From Coleofasciculus sp. FACHB-1120 (GTDB lineage Bacteria > Cyanobacteriota > Cyanobacteriia > Cyanobacteriales > FACHB-T130): 64,000 nucleotides of DNA. Positions 1-8,847 of the stretch are shown here, in pieces (the stretch's first letter is position 1; each line of letters opens with the position of its first letter). The stretch spans positions 62,001 to 126,000 of the forward strand of contig NZ_JACJTV010000002.1 of NCBI RefSeq assembly GCF_014698845.1. The letters are read 5' to 3'. Both the position numbers and the translations under genes were made by a program. The notes under the pieces were generated by a model. It did no database searches. It had not been told where the DNA came from and saw only the letters and a list, made by a program, of their open reading frames with translations.

Positions 1-84
1 AATGGCTAATATATCAATCCTAATTGATATGGGAATAACAGTTTTTGGGTAAGTGGTAAAAAGTTTTAAGTTGGAAAAGACTTG

Positions 85-142
85 CAGCGATCGCGTTAGC
101 GAAGCGAGGCGTTAGCCTAGCGCTGACTTGTCAGTTCGCGTC
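85..142 (+). repeat. Dispersed palindromic repeat, copy 1
   Basis: This stretch starts with a HIP1 octamer and continues as GCGTTAGCGAAGCGAGGC, GTTAGCCTAGCGCTGAC and TTGTCAGTTCGC. It contains a GAGGC/GTTAGCCT arm and a CTGAC-TT-GTCAG hairpin. The 20-mer at 120-139 is repeated exactly at 26879-26898, and the GCGAAGCGAGGCGTTAGCC part recurs on the other strand at 26345-26380. It therefore belongs to a short dispersed intergenic family. No coding potential is seen in positions 1-263. Confidence 0.75.
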
Positions 143-263
143 TGAGTTTTGAATTGAAGAACCCTCTTCTCGCCTCAAAACCCAACCGAGGGCTACAGAT
201 TTACCACAACCAAAAATTTCAGCAGTTGCGCCAAACTACATTAACCAGAAAAGGCAGGAGTGA

Positions 264-686
264 ATGATCGTTAATAAGGATGAACTGCTGGAGCGATATG
301 CGGCGGGAGAACGGGATTTTAAAGGTGCAGACTTAATTGGAACCGATCTTAAAGGCGTGAATCTAAGTCTAGCGAACTTCCAGGAGGGGTCGCTCAGCGA
401 AACTGACTTGAGTGGTGCTAACCTGAGCCAAACCTCTTTAATGGAGGCAACTTTAGGCACAGCCAATCTCAGTGGAGCGAATTTGAGTGGGGCGAATCTC
501 AGTGGAGCGAATTTATTTCGGGCAAATCTCAAGGGTGCCAATCTGAGCGGGGCAAACTTGAAAATGGCAGATTTGACAGAAGCAGACTTGAGCGGGGCGA
601 ACTTGGACGGAGCAAACCTTTGGGGAGCTTACCTGATTGGCGCAAAACTAGAGGGTACCAAGTTGCCAAACAATACTGATTCCTAA
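264..686 (+). CDS. Pentapeptide repeat protein
   Basis: A 140-residue protein built almost wholly from A(D/N)LSGA-type pentapeptides, running from about residue 18 to 135. Such repeats fold into a right-handed quadrilateral beta-helix. Cyanobacteria carry many of these proteins and the role of most is unknown. There is no signal peptide or membrane segment, so it is probably cytosolic. The ATG is preceded by GCAGGAG a few bases upstream, which supports this start. It stands alone and faces the histidine kinase tail-to-tail. Family assignment is secure; I would not assign a specific function. Confidence 0.93.
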   Translation: MIVNKDELLERYAAGERDFKGADLIGTDLKGVNLSLANFQEGSLSETDLSGANLSQTSLMEATLGTANLSGANLSGANLSGANLFRANLKGANLSGANLKMADLTEADLSGANLDGANLWGAYLIGAKLEGTKLPNNTDS

Positions 687-724
687 AAATACTGATTCCT
701 GGAAATGCTGATTCCTGAAAATAC

Positions 725-2341
725 TTATTCCTGAATTGACTGTCGAATCGGAATTTCGATGACGAACTCCGTTCCCTGCTCTGGTGCTGAATTACACTTC
801 AAAACGCCCCTGTGTCTCTCGACGATGATTTGATAGCTAATTGACAAACCCAGCCCCGTGCCTTTACCAGTGGGCTTTGTAGTAAAGAAAGGGTCAAAAA
901 TTTTCGTGCGGATTTCTTCGCTCATGCCGGGGCCGTTGTCGATAATTCGGATACTCGCTTTTCCGTTGTCGAGGACATCGGTACGAATCCGAATACAAGG
1001 CAAGGGAGCCGGGGAAGATCCGAGCAAGGGAGAATGTAAAGCCATTTCCTGGGCGCTGTCTCTTCGCGCCTCTGCCTCCTCTAGGGCATCGATCGCATTG
1101 GAAATGAGATTCATAAATACTTGGTTGAGGAGTCCGGCATAGCACTCTACGGACGGCAAATCGCCGTATTCTTTGAGAATTGTAATCCCCGTATTGACTC
1201 CTCTGGATTTCAAGCGGCTGTGGAGAATCAGTAGAGTGCTGTCAATGCCTTCGTGGATATCAACCGCCTTCATCTGGGATTCGTCAATCCGCGAGAAGTT
1301 TCGCAGGGACTGGACAATTTGCTGAATGCGGTCAGCCCCAATTTGCATAGAGGACAGGGTTTTCGGGAAATCCGCCATTAAGAAATTTAGATCGATTGCC
1401 TCAGCTTCCTCTTCAATTTCAGGGACTGGCTGGGGATAGTATTTGGCATAAAGCTGTAAGAGGTTTAGCAAATCCTGGGAATATTGATTTGCGTGAACCA
1501 GATTGCCGCAAACAAAGTTGACTGGGTTGTTAATTTCGTGGGCAACACCAGCAACTAACTGCCCTAGACTAGACATCTTTTCATTTTGGATCAAAAGCGT
1601 CTGGGTTTGTTGAAGTTTGCACAGGGCAAGTTGCAGATGGTTTGCTTGTTGTTTGAATTCTACTGCTGAGGCTTTTAAGGTTGCTTCAGCGGATTTTCGT
1701 TCGGTGATGTCAGTGACGAAGCCTTCGCAGTAGAGTAAGGCACCTGTGCGATCGCGTAATATATTCAAGCACTGTTTGTCGAAACCCTGTTTGTCAAAGC
1801 CCTGTTTGTCCTTGGCGGATGCCGCGCTATAGCCGCTCACGGCTTCATATCGCTTCACAGAGCGCAGCTCTTGGCGTACTGCCCGTGCATTTTCTGAAAT
1901 CCAAATGATGCTACCGTCTTTGCGATAAACCTGAGATTCAAACCCACTCACTGAGCCATGTTCTTGCAGCAAGTCTAGAAATTCGTCACGCCGATTGGGA
2001 TCTACATACAGCTGGTGCTTGATGTCCGTTAAATGAGCAATCAGTTCCTCTGGGGAGGCGTAGCCGTAAATCTTTGCCAGCGCTGGATTCGCACTGATAT
2101 AACGCCCGTCCGGGGTCGTCTGAAATATCCCCTCGACGGCGTTTTCAAAAATACTCCGATACTTTTCCTCAGCTTGCCGCAAAGCCTCTTCCACCTGCTG
2201 ACGCTCGGTGATTTGATTTGCCAGTTCTCGATTGGCGTGGTGCAACTGGCTTGTTCGTTTGACAAGCTTTCTCTGGACTTTTTTCCAACGCTCCACCCAG
2301 CTAGAAGCATCAATTGGCACATTATCACGGCTTAGGAACAT
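725..2341 (-). CDS. PAS-domain sensor histidine kinase (soluble)
   Basis: A 538-residue two-component sensor kinase. Residues 28-60 form a coiled coil, 58-215 are PAS/PAC, 235-258 are a second coiled coil, and the HisKA phospho-acceptor is H268 in [12 protein letters not shown]. The ATPase domain follows, with N box ([10 protein letters not shown]), G1 (DNGPGM), F box (FDPFFTTKP) and G2 (GTGLGLS). The HEINNPVNF type is common in cyanobacterial PAS kinases. There is no membrane segment and no receiver domain, and no response regulator is adjacent, so the partner lies elsewhere. Residues 157-196 look like a foreign in-frame insertion between ARAVR and [12 protein letters not shown] of the PAC motif, with a DKQGF tandem repeat inside. 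The kinase core looks complete. Confidence 0.93.
   Translation of the reverse strand: MFLSRDNVPIDASSWVERWKKVQRKLVKRTSQLHHANRELANQITERQQVEEALRQAEEKYRSIFENAVEGIFQTTPDGRYISANPALAKIYGYASPEELIAHLTDIKHQLYVDPNRRDEFLDLLQEHGSVSGFESQVYRKDGSIIWISENARAVRQELRSVKRYEAVSGYSAASAKDKQGFDKQGFDKQCLNILRDRTGALLYCEGFVTDITERKSAEATLKASAVEFKQQANHLQLALCKLQQTQTLLIQNEKMSSLGQLVAGVAHEINNPVNFVCGNLVHANQYSQDLLNLLQLYAKYYPQPVPEIEEEAEAIDLNFLMADFPKTLSSMQIGADRIQQIVQSLRNFSRIDESQMKAVDIHEGIDSTLLILHSRLKSRGVNTGITILKEYGDLPSVECYAGLLNQVFMNLISNAIDALEEAEARRDSAQEMALHSPLLGSSPAPLPCIRIRTDVLDNGKASIRIIDNGPGMSEEIRTKIFDPFFTTKPTGKGTGLGLSISYQIIVERHRGVLKCNSAPEQGTEFVIEIPIRQSIQE
1754..1873 (-). repeat. In-frame 120-bp insertion inside the PAS kinase
   Basis: Hand comparison with ordinary PAC motifs suggests that ARAVR should join DRTGALLY directly. 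Instead 40 codons intervene. They hold a tandem of about 15 bp reading (D)KQGF two to three times and a segment rich in GCGCTATAGCCGC-like palindrome. The pentamer TACGC lies at both junctions on the coding strand. The frame stays open. This looks like a small repeat element that landed in a tolerant loop, but the exact limits are inferred. Confidence 0.6.
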
Positions 2342-2791
2342 GGGAGGTCTCAGAGTTTAGTTAGCCAATGTTCTTAGTATGAAACTATCCGAGAAATTAC
2401 TGGGTGATAGCACTCGCTTTTGAAGTGTGATCTTTTATGTGATGATTTGGTGATATAAATCTATTTTATTTGTGATGTAGATCGCTGAAATTACGGAGAC
2501 AATCGTTGTAAAGGCAACGTTTTTTAGTCAATTACGATAAGGGGAGAAAATTGATACTGAGGGTTCGACTTTATTATGAGTAGACTAAAAACTTTTAGTT
2601 TAGTAAGCATAATGGCGATTTGAGGGAGCGGTGTGGAGCTAAAAGCGATCGCTACCCGGATAACAAATTGGCGATTTGACCCAGCGCTTAATCATTTAGA
2701 AATAGCTAGAAATCTCGTAGAAATCACGCTGGATGAGGGAACGACACGGTGCCTCCAGGGAGACTTCCGAGGAATAATCCTGTATCGGTGA
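2342..2791. other. Intergenic stretch, no gene seen
   Basis: About 450 AT-rich bases between the kinase start and the decayed gene. A weak ACTAAAA/TTTTAGT hairpin lies near 2582-2600. The kinase promoter should lie just upstream of 2341 on the minus strand, but I see no convincing -35/-10 pair. Confidence 0.5.
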
Positions 2792-3098
2792 GTGAGCGTA
2801 CCTCCACTTTCTAGCGCGATCGCTACGACACCACCAGTATCTGTGAGGCAGTCTCAGTCTTCCTCTGTCACCAGAGTGGTTAAATTTGGTCAACCATTGC
2901 TGCTCCCTGGAGGAACATCCTTTCAAACTGCCTGCAAGAAGAACTAGGGTAGCCCCAGTACCATCCCTAGAAGGAGGCGTCGGTTTATTGGGAAGCGGTG
3001 CCGCCGGTGCTGCCATTACCTATCTGACAGATGCTCAAACTGCCATCATTCAACCCAATCAAATCTTGCAAGTTCAGTTCAGCGAAGATTGGCAGTGA
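2792..3098 (+). pseudogene. Decayed gene, Gly-zipper/TrbI-like tail
   Basis: Read from a GTG at 2792, one frame gives VSVPPLSSAIATTPPVSVRQ and ends at a stop just after CKKN (about 2947). The adjacent frame, open from 2886 to 3098, gives a Gly-rich helix (GGVGLLGSGAAGAAITY) and a terminal IIQPNQILQVQFSEDWQ. A Gly-zipper followed by a short strand of the kind (V)VPANxxLEVRL is the usual C-terminus of TrbI-like and glycine-zipper envelope proteins. The simplest reading is one gene with a frameshift and a lost N-terminus. The 70-residue downstream frame could alternatively be a short real gene. There is no clear ribosome site. Confidence 0.4.
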
Positions 3099-3187
3099 AG
3101 TGAGTTGTTGATGGTAAACAAAGGTAATCGGGAATGGGTCATGAGAATGAACAAATCCCGATTACCGATTAACCATTAGCCCTTCCC

Positions 3188-3727
3188 TTAGAAATTATTT
3201 GTTTCTGGTGGCGGTGCGCCTGCTCCTGGCTGATTCAGGAAGAAATTCTGGGCCCCATCATTCTGATAGATGCAGCGGATATCTGGTTGCCCGTCCAAAC
3301 TGCCGGTATAGCCAAAGGTGTTCATCCGGTTCTTGCAATCTCGCACCTGATCTGCCGTTACCAGTTTTCGTTGTTCCAAAATAGACCAGTTGTTACTACG
3401 CAAAACACAACCCGGTCGCATATTGGGCTGCGAAACGTAGACATTAAAGGGATTTAGCGTTACATAGACGCGAGTATCCATCACCATCGCGCTAGCTCCG
3501 AACTGCACACAAAGCTCAGGATTCGGCGCAGCGCGGTCAATGAAATCACGCGATGCAACGTTTTCTGGGCTAAATGTTGCTGTGGAGCTAAAGCCAATCC
3601 CCACCCCAATTCCTAAAACGAAGACGCCGCCGATCAAAGCGATGGAAGTGTAATTGAAAGGGGATGATTTAGCGGATTTAGGGGCACTATAGGGAGTATC
3701 GGCAGGGTATCTAGATTTACGTTTCAT
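3188..3727 (-). CDS. DUF3172 domain-containing membrane protein
   Basis: A 179-residue protein. A basic, Ser/Pro-rich cytosolic tail (1-25) precedes one membrane helix at about 28-50 (ALIGGVFVLGIGVGIGF). The conserved domain (about 60-165) has NPELCVQFGASAMVMDTRVY, FNVYVSQPNMRPGCVL and a C-terminal CIYQND motif with several Cys. This matches DUF3172, a cyanobacteria/plastid-lineage family of unknown function. The domain would face the lumen or periplasm. The ATG start is clear. It is monocistronic by spacing. Family call is strong, function unknown. Confidence 0.88.
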   Translation of the reverse strand: MKRKSRYPADTPYSAPKSAKSSPFNYTSIALIGGVFVLGIGVGIGFSSTATFSPENVASRDFIDRAAPNPELCVQFGASAMVMDTRVYVTLNPFNVYVSQPNMRPGCVLRSNNWSILEQRKLVTADQVRDCKNRMNTFGYTGSLDGQPDIRCIYQNDGAQNFFLNQPGAGAPPPETNNF

Positions 3728-3984
3728 CGTCGCTTAGGTAATTTCACGCCTACTGGACAGGGAGTAATCAAACTGCTCTCCTTCCTCCCAGTATGGCTAT
3801 AGATTGTCCCGCTAGGCAGGCGCGAGGGAGGAGGAGTAAAAAAGCTAAAAGGCAAAGGGCAAAAGTAAAGATTTAGGATGAAAGAAGACTGGATCTGCGT
3901 TTTGGCTTTGACTTGTTAGGGTCATAAGCTCCCCAAAGAATCCGTGGTTTTCTCTTTGTGATTTTCTCTCGGTATTGCCTTGAG

Positions 3985-4707
3985 TCACTCCTCGCTTGCC
4001 AGGTTTCTACTTTCGTTCAACAATTGGGAGTAAGCATGGGCGACATCTTTGAGATGTTGATATTCGTCTTTCATTCGTTGATACTGCAACTCAAAAGCCA
4101 GATGTGAGACGAGAAGCCGATCGGGATTGTACTCAGCTACCTTAACGCCAATTAATGCCTCTCTTATTAAACGAACATATATTTTTTGTAACTGTTCGGC
4201 TTTCCTTAACAGTTTTTCTACCTCTAGTAACGCTTTCTCATAGGTATCTACTTGCACGGAATAGACATCAGAGGTAGATACTAAATCGGCTAAGTCATTA
4301 ATTTTACGATATTGCTCCTCAAGTACGGACATTTCAGGCTCTAATTGCCAGTGTTCGTGAATGATGGGAGCTAGTTCTTTGATGGTAGTCAGCTTTGGAT
4401 CGTTCGTTTTAGAGTTTTGCTCAATCACCTCCACATCATTCAGGGGATGCCAGGAATAAATATATTCAACATCCCCATCAGGCGTCAGTCTGGGAAAGAC
4501 AACTTGAACTCTATTCTGACGCCTAACCATCAGCGGAATTCCATAGTTTTTCAGAGGTAAGCTGGGATACTTCTGTTCTGCACCTTTCACCAAAACAACA
4601 CTATTCTTTTTAATTTGTTTAATTTTGGCTTTCCGTTTTTCATTAACCAGATAGGCAATGACCAAAGGTACAAGTATTACAAGAATGATTAGAAATCTTT
4701 GTAGCAC
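3985..4707 (-). CDS. Unknown N-terminally anchored protein
   Basis: I do not recognise this family. The 240 residues start with one hydrophobic helix (2-22) followed at once by a Lys-rich stretch (NEKRKAKIKQIKKN), so the anchor is probably N-out/C-in with a cytoplasmic body. Residues 35-95 look beta-rich (VVLVKGAEQKYPSLPLKNYG, VQVVFPRLTPDGDVEYIYSW). Residues 110-235 are helical and probably coiled-coil. The start codon is GTG at 4707. Flanking genes face away, so it is a single unit. Possibly an envelope or assembly factor, with no direct support. Confidence 0.72.
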   Translation of the reverse strand: MLQRFLIILVILVPLVIAYLVNEKRKAKIKQIKKNSVVLVKGAEQKYPSLPLKNYGIPLMVRRQNRVQVVFPRLTPDGDVEYIYSWHPLNDVEVIEQNSKTNDPKLTTIKELAPIIHEHWQLEPEMSVLEEQYRKINDLADLVSTSDVYSVQVDTYEKALLEVEKLLRKAEQLQKIYVRLIREALIGVKVAEYNPDRLLVSHLAFELQYQRMKDEYQHLKDVAHAYSQLLNESRNLASEE

Positions 4708-4925
4708 AGCGATCGCCTCCAGCCTCCATCTGTTGCAGGGTCAGGTAGTCGTTGATTTATTGTGACTGATTTTGCCTTCGACTGACGAGTGTAGGCAGGA
4801 CAGGGTGTAGGGGTGCGAAATTTCATCCACTCCTCGCCTCTGCTTGGCTTCCGTCTCAAGCTAGGTGGGGACTGGATTAAATGTAAAGTAAAAATTAAGC
4901 AGTTCTCTGTTGTTGGCTTGCATCT

Positions 4926-5756
4926 GTGAAATCACAAACGTCGCGACATCTGGGCAAAACCTTGAAAGGCTCCCAGTTTCAAACTCTGATTGCCGATAGC
5001 CTCACCGTTTTTTGGGGGGATTGGTTGGATTTACGTGTCCGAATTGTGCAGGTGGCGGCGTCTGGGCTAATATCGCCTCTGATCTACATTCTGGCGTTTG
5101 GATTGGGCTTGGGTAGCTCTATCAAGCCTGGTGCGGGGATTAGTGGTAATTACAATAACTACCTGGAATTCATTTTGCCGGGGATGGTAGCGCTATCGTC
5201 GATGGTGATTAGCTTTACTGGCACGACATTTTCCATCTGTGGCGATCGCTTGTTCTCGAAAACTTTTGAAGAAATGCTGCTGGTGCCAGTGCATCCTCTA
5301 GCTTTGCACTTAGGGAAAATGCTAGCTGGCGTGGTGCGGGGGTTGATGACAGCGGGTTCGGTGATTTTAGTAGCGGTACTCTTCACCGGCAAGGTTTGGA
5401 GTTTTTTGAACCCTTTGTTTCTGCTGTTAGTAGTGCTGAATTGCGCCGTGTTTGCTGGGTTGGGTGTGATTGTCGGTTTAAGCGTGCGATCGCTCGAAGC
5501 CGTTGGTCTTTACAATAATTTCGTGATTATCCCCATGTCGTTTTTGGGCGCAACTTTCTTCGATCCCGCCACTCTCCCAGCGGCTCTCAAAGTAGTCGTC
5601 TATTTGCTGCCCCTGACTTATACCAGTATTGGTTTACGTGCCGCAGCTTACTTGCCAATGTCGCAATTTCCCTGGTACTCGGTGCCGATTTTAGGGGTGA
5701 TGGCGATCGCGCTTTCCTTCGTCGGTGCTTATCAATTCGCTCATCAGCAAGATTAA
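4926..5756 (+). CDS. ABC-2 type transporter permease
   Basis: A 276-residue integral membrane protein with about six helices, in the ABC-2 membrane family that exports polysaccharides, lipids or drugs. Recognisable parts are the N-terminal amphipathic stretch (DWLDLRVRIVQVAASGLISP), helix 1 (IYILAFGLGLG), an extracytoplasmic GNYNNYLEFILPGMVALS, and the late PMSFLGATFFDPATLP and LPLTYTSIGLRAAAY motifs typical of NodJ/YadH-type permeases. The start is GTG at 4926. No ATPase partner is next to it; one must be encoded elsewhere. The substrate cannot be told from sequence. Confidence 0.9.
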   Translation: MKSQTSRHLGKTLKGSQFQTLIADSLTVFWGDWLDLRVRIVQVAASGLISPLIYILAFGLGLGSSIKPGAGISGNYNNYLEFILPGMVALSSMVISFTGTTFSICGDRLFSKTFEEMLLVPVHPLALHLGKMLAGVVRGLMTAGSVILVAVLFTGKVWSFLNPLFLLLVVLNCAVFAGLGVIVGLSVRSLEAVGLYNNFVIIPMSFLGATFFDPATLPAALKVVVYLLPLTYTSIGLRAAAYLPMSQFPWYSVPILGVMAIALSFVGAYQFAHQQD

Positions 5757-5826
5757 ATTTTGAACTGCCAAAATGCTAAAGATGCCCAGAAGAGGATTTC
5801 ATTGCACCACTCTGTAGACTCAGCCT

Positions 5827-6552
5827 CTACCTCAACCTAGTCGCTGCCTGGACTCGGCTAGTGGAGTGCCATCTTTGGTCTCTCCAGATATCAAAAACAT
5901 CATTGTTTTTACTATCAACTCGATGACATCCCATCCAATGCTTGTCATCTCTGGCTCGTAAAAACGTTGCAGCCTTGACTCGAATATCATTATGCCATGT
6001 ATTCTCATCAACTTTCCATACCTGGAAACAATGATGATTTATGCTATCAAGTTTGCAAAATCTCATCCAATGGTTGTCATCTTTGCCTTGTAACATTAAG
6101 GCTTTCTGAGCAACAATTGAACCATTTTCAATATCTGCTTTAACAGATTTTATTTCCGCATAAGCCGCATTAGCTGTGTCTTGAGCAGTCTTAAATTCCT
6201 TGTAGGCATATTCAGCTATTTTTACTGAATTCTCTAAGCGTTTGTTGGTATCCTGAAGTTCTACCTTAGTAGCAAAGCGTTCATTAGTATCCTGAAGTTC
6301 TGATTTTGTCGCCAGAGGCTCTGTTTTAATAGATTGAAGCTCATCTTTCAGAGTTTTAATTTCTGTCTTACAAGCTTTTATTTCTGTTTTGGCAGCCTGA
6401 AGTTCTTCTTTCAGATTTTCCTGAGACGCCTGAAGCTCTTTTAATATCTCTAGTTCTGCCTGAAACTGTTCGCGTGTTCGTTCTAGTTCAGCGATCGCTT
6501 TTTCGTAATATCCTAGCGGTGTTTTCCAGTCACCAGCACCAGCTTTACCCAT
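5827..6552 (-). CDS. Coiled-coil protein with C-terminal W/H/D repeats
   Basis: An unrecognised 241-residue protein. Residues 15-140 are a long coiled coil with internal near-repeats (TEIKACKTEIKTLKDEL; ELQDTN at 85-90 and again at 99-103). Residues 150-192 and 193-234 are two tandem units of about 42 residues sharing the pattern DDxHWM-x5-DSxN-x3-F-x2-W-x5-WHxxxRVxAAT, followed by a partial third (QAATRLR). The regular Trp, His and Asp spacing suggests a small beta-repeat binding module. There is no signal peptide or membrane segment. It lies 19 bp downstream of the other coiled-coil gene on the same strand, so the two are very probably co-transcribed. Confidence 0.8.
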   Translation of the reverse strand: MGKAGAGDWKTPLGYYEKAIAELERTREQFQAELEILKELQASQENLKEELQAAKTEIKACKTEIKTLKDELQSIKTEPLATKSELQDTNERFATKVELQDTNKRLENSVKIAEYAYKEFKTAQDTANAAYAEIKSVKADIENGSIVAQKALMLQGKDDNHWMRFCKLDSINHHCFQVWKVDENTWHNDIRVKAATFLRARDDKHWMGCHRVDSKNNDVFDIWRDQRWHSTSRVQAATRLR

Positions 6553-6571
6553 AAAAAACCTCTTTCTTCTT

Positions 6572-7507
6572 TTATGTATTCTCTTTATCTGTCAAGAATC
6601 GCTGCGACTTCTCAGGCTTTAGCATAAGAGGCTCGGTAGAATCATAAGTCTTTATCGCTCTACGCCAAAACTCACAAAGTACGCCATATTTAAGCCAATC
6701 TTGAATAGCTATCCTTTTCAACTCTGGAGCTTTTTTGACTAAAGCAGCCATCATCGCTGCATTGTGTTGAAGTTGTCCATAAATCTTCAGTACCTCGTCA
6801 ATAGAACTTTTCTCATTCAACTTGCTCAATTCATAGCATTCGCTTAGTTCATAAAGCTCAATGTCCGACAGCCTAGCACCAGGCTTCAATCCGATTTTGA
6901 GCCTCTGTCTACATTTATCAAAAGGATTCGGCAATGCATGAGCTAAATGTTTCTTTAACTCATTCCGAATCTGTTCAAGCTTTCCATCTATCGCTTCGTC
7001 TATTTTATCTACAAGCTGATTAGCATCTTTAAATAGTTTTTCTTCTAGCAAATTAACCTCTACCAACATTGGTGCGATTAACTTGTTATTAATTTCTTCG
7101 GGAGTGAATTGACTACCTAACTGCAAGGCTTCCATTACCACTAAAGAAATTTGATTAATTCTATTTTCTAAATAGGTGTCAGTTATTCCGATAGTTTCTC
7201 TTACATCTCTAAGCGCTACTTCCCGCACTTGATTAATGTTTTCTAAAGCCTTCTTTACTTGCTCATCAGCCTGGTTAATTAAAGACTCAATATCACCTAC
7301 CGTCTTAGTTTCTAATTCCTCCATTTCATTTTTTGCTTGGTTGATTCGGTTTTGAGCTATATAATCAAGCTTGTCAGCTAAGGGATATAGTTTTTCATCA
7401 AATAATTCACCAATTTGTTTCCCTGCCGATTTCACAAAATCCTGCGAAACGTCTTTAGAAGCACGTTCTAATTTTTTAATCAAACCTCCAAAGAGCCATC
7501 CCAGCAT
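6572..7507 (-). CDS. Helical coiled-coil protein, first gene of a two-gene operon
   Basis: An unrecognised 311-residue, almost entirely helical protein. The N-terminus (MLGWLFGGLIKKLERASKDV) looks amphipathic and could dip into a membrane. Residues 50-205 are coiled coil with apolipoprotein-like spacing (NQADEQVKKALENINQVREV). Residues 205-300 look like a compact helical domain (LSDIELYELSECYELSKLNE, DWLKYGVLCEFWRRAIKTYD). GGTGAG lies just before the ATG. Only 19 bp separate it from the next gene, and no terminator lies between, so the two probably act together. No enzymatic motif is visible. Confidence 0.8.
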   Translation of the reverse strand: MLGWLFGGLIKKLERASKDVSQDFVKSAGKQIGELFDEKLYPLADKLDYIAQNRINQAKNEMEELETKTVGDIESLINQADEQVKKALENINQVREVALRDVRETIGITDTYLENRINQISLVVMEALQLGSQFTPEEINNKLIAPMLVEVNLLEEKLFKDANQLVDKIDEAIDGKLEQIRNELKKHLAHALPNPFDKCRQRLKIGLKPGARLSDIELYELSECYELSKLNEKSSIDEVLKIYGQLQHNAAMMAALVKKAPELKRIAIQDWLKYGVLCEFWRRAIKTYDSTEPLMLKPEKSQRFLTDKENT

Positions 7508-7596
7508 TTCTCACCATCCTTGCATCGCTAAGCTGGCAGCAAACTTCATCAAAGTCTATCTCACTAGCTGCTTTTGCGGTTTCAGTACAAATACTG

Positions 7597-7629
7597 AAAA
7601 ACCCGATTTATTTAATAAATCGGGTTTTT
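7597..7629. terminator. Bidirectional terminator-like hairpin
   Basis: AAAAACCCGATTTATT and AATAAATCGGGTTTTT form a perfect 16-base inverted repeat separated by one T. The outer A/T runs make it a candidate terminator on both strands. It lies downstream of ychF on the minus strand and upstream of the coiled-coil operon, so it would separate these transcription units. Confidence 0.85.
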
Positions 7630-7722
7630 AGAAACGCGATAAAACGGCCTTTCTACACAAAATGAGAGAGGGGGCTAAAATGCGTCTAGCGACTTATCGA
7701 TAATGAAGTTGATAATGCTAAC

Positions 7723-8814
7723 CTACACATTGAACCGGAACAGCATTACATCGCCTTCTTTGACAATATATTCCTTCCCTTCACTGCGGACTAAGCCTTT
7801 TTCCTTCGCAGCATTCATGGAACCAGTTGTTACTAAATCTTGGTAAGCGACTGTCTCTGCCCGAATAAAACCGCGCTCAAAATCAGAGTGAATGACGCCT
7901 GCTGCTTGGGGTGCTGTCATTCCGGCGTGAATTGTCCAAGCGCGAGTTTCTTTAGGACCAGTTGTAAAGTAGGTACGCAAGCCTAAAAGTTCGTAAGTGG
8001 CGCGAATCAGAGATTTTAATCCGCCTTCTTCCACTCCAAGAGAACCCAGAAACTCAGCTTTATCTTCTTCTGGCAATTCGACTAATTCCGCTTCCACTTG
8101 GGCAGAAACAATGACGACTTGGGCGTTTTCTTGGGTCGCAATTTCCCGCACTTGTTCTACATATTTATTGCCGGTTGCCAAATCATCCTCAGAGACGTTG
8201 GCAGCATAAATAATTGGTTTGCCTGTGAGCAATCCTAATCCTTTGAGCGATTCAGCTTCTTCTTCATTTAAGTTAGCCCGCCGCGCTGGTTTGCCCTCAT
8301 TTAATAAAGCGCTCAATTTTTCTAGCGCAGCGAGTTCAATCTGTCCTTCTTTGCTAGTACGGGCAGCTTTGCGGGTGCGCTCAATACGTCGCTCTACTTG
8401 AGATAAATCTGCTAAAGCCAGCTCCAAATTAATAATGTCAATATCTCGCGCTGGATCAACAGATCCGGCAACGTGGATAATGTCATCATTCTCGAAACAT
8501 CGCACTACATGAACAATGGCATCAACTTCTCGAATGTGGGACAAAAATTGATTACCCAGTCCTTCCCCCTGACTAGCACCTTTCACTAAACCAGCAATAT
8601 CCACAAACTCAACCCGTGTCGGGATAATTTGCGCCGAACTGGAAATATTAGCCAGGGCGTTTAACCGTTCATCTGGCACCGACACGACACCAACATTGGG
8701 TTCGATGGTGCAAAAAGGGAAATTGGCAGCTTCAGCCTTGGCATTGGCAACCAAGGCGTTAAATAAGGTAGATTTTCCGACGTTGGGAAGTCCGACAATT
8801 CCGGCTCTAAGCAT
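7723..8814 (-). CDS. ychF: YchF/Obg-family ribosome-associated ATPase
   Basis: A 363-residue P-loop protein of usual YchF length. G1 is GLPNVGKS (8-15), the G3 region is [17 protein letters not shown], and the G4 position reads NVSE instead of NKxD, the hallmark change that gives YchF ATP rather than GTP preference. A central helical domain (about 125-200) and a C-terminal TGS domain (about 280-363, [20 protein letters not shown]) follow. YchF binds ribosomes and takes part in stress and translation control. The ATG start is standard. The Pro-rich gene lies 33 bp upstream on the same strand. Confidence 0.96.
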   Translation of the reverse strand: MLRAGIVGLPNVGKSTLFNALVANAKAEAANFPFCTIEPNVGVVSVPDERLNALANISSSAQIIPTRVEFVDIAGLVKGASQGEGLGNQFLSHIREVDAIVHVVRCFENDDIIHVAGSVDPARDIDIINLELALADLSQVERRIERTRKAARTSKEGQIELAALEKLSALLNEGKPARRANLNEEEAESLKGLGLLTGKPIIYAANVSEDDLATGNKYVEQVREIATQENAQVVIVSAQVEAELVELPEEDKAEFLGSLGVEEGGLKSLIRATYELLGLRTYFTTGPKETRAWTIHAGMTAPQAAGVIHSDFERGFIRAETVAYQDLVTTGSMNAAKEKGLVRSEGKEYIVKEGDVMLFRFNV

Positions 8815-8847
8815 CTTAGTTCAAGAGGTAAAACTGGGTAGAATCAA

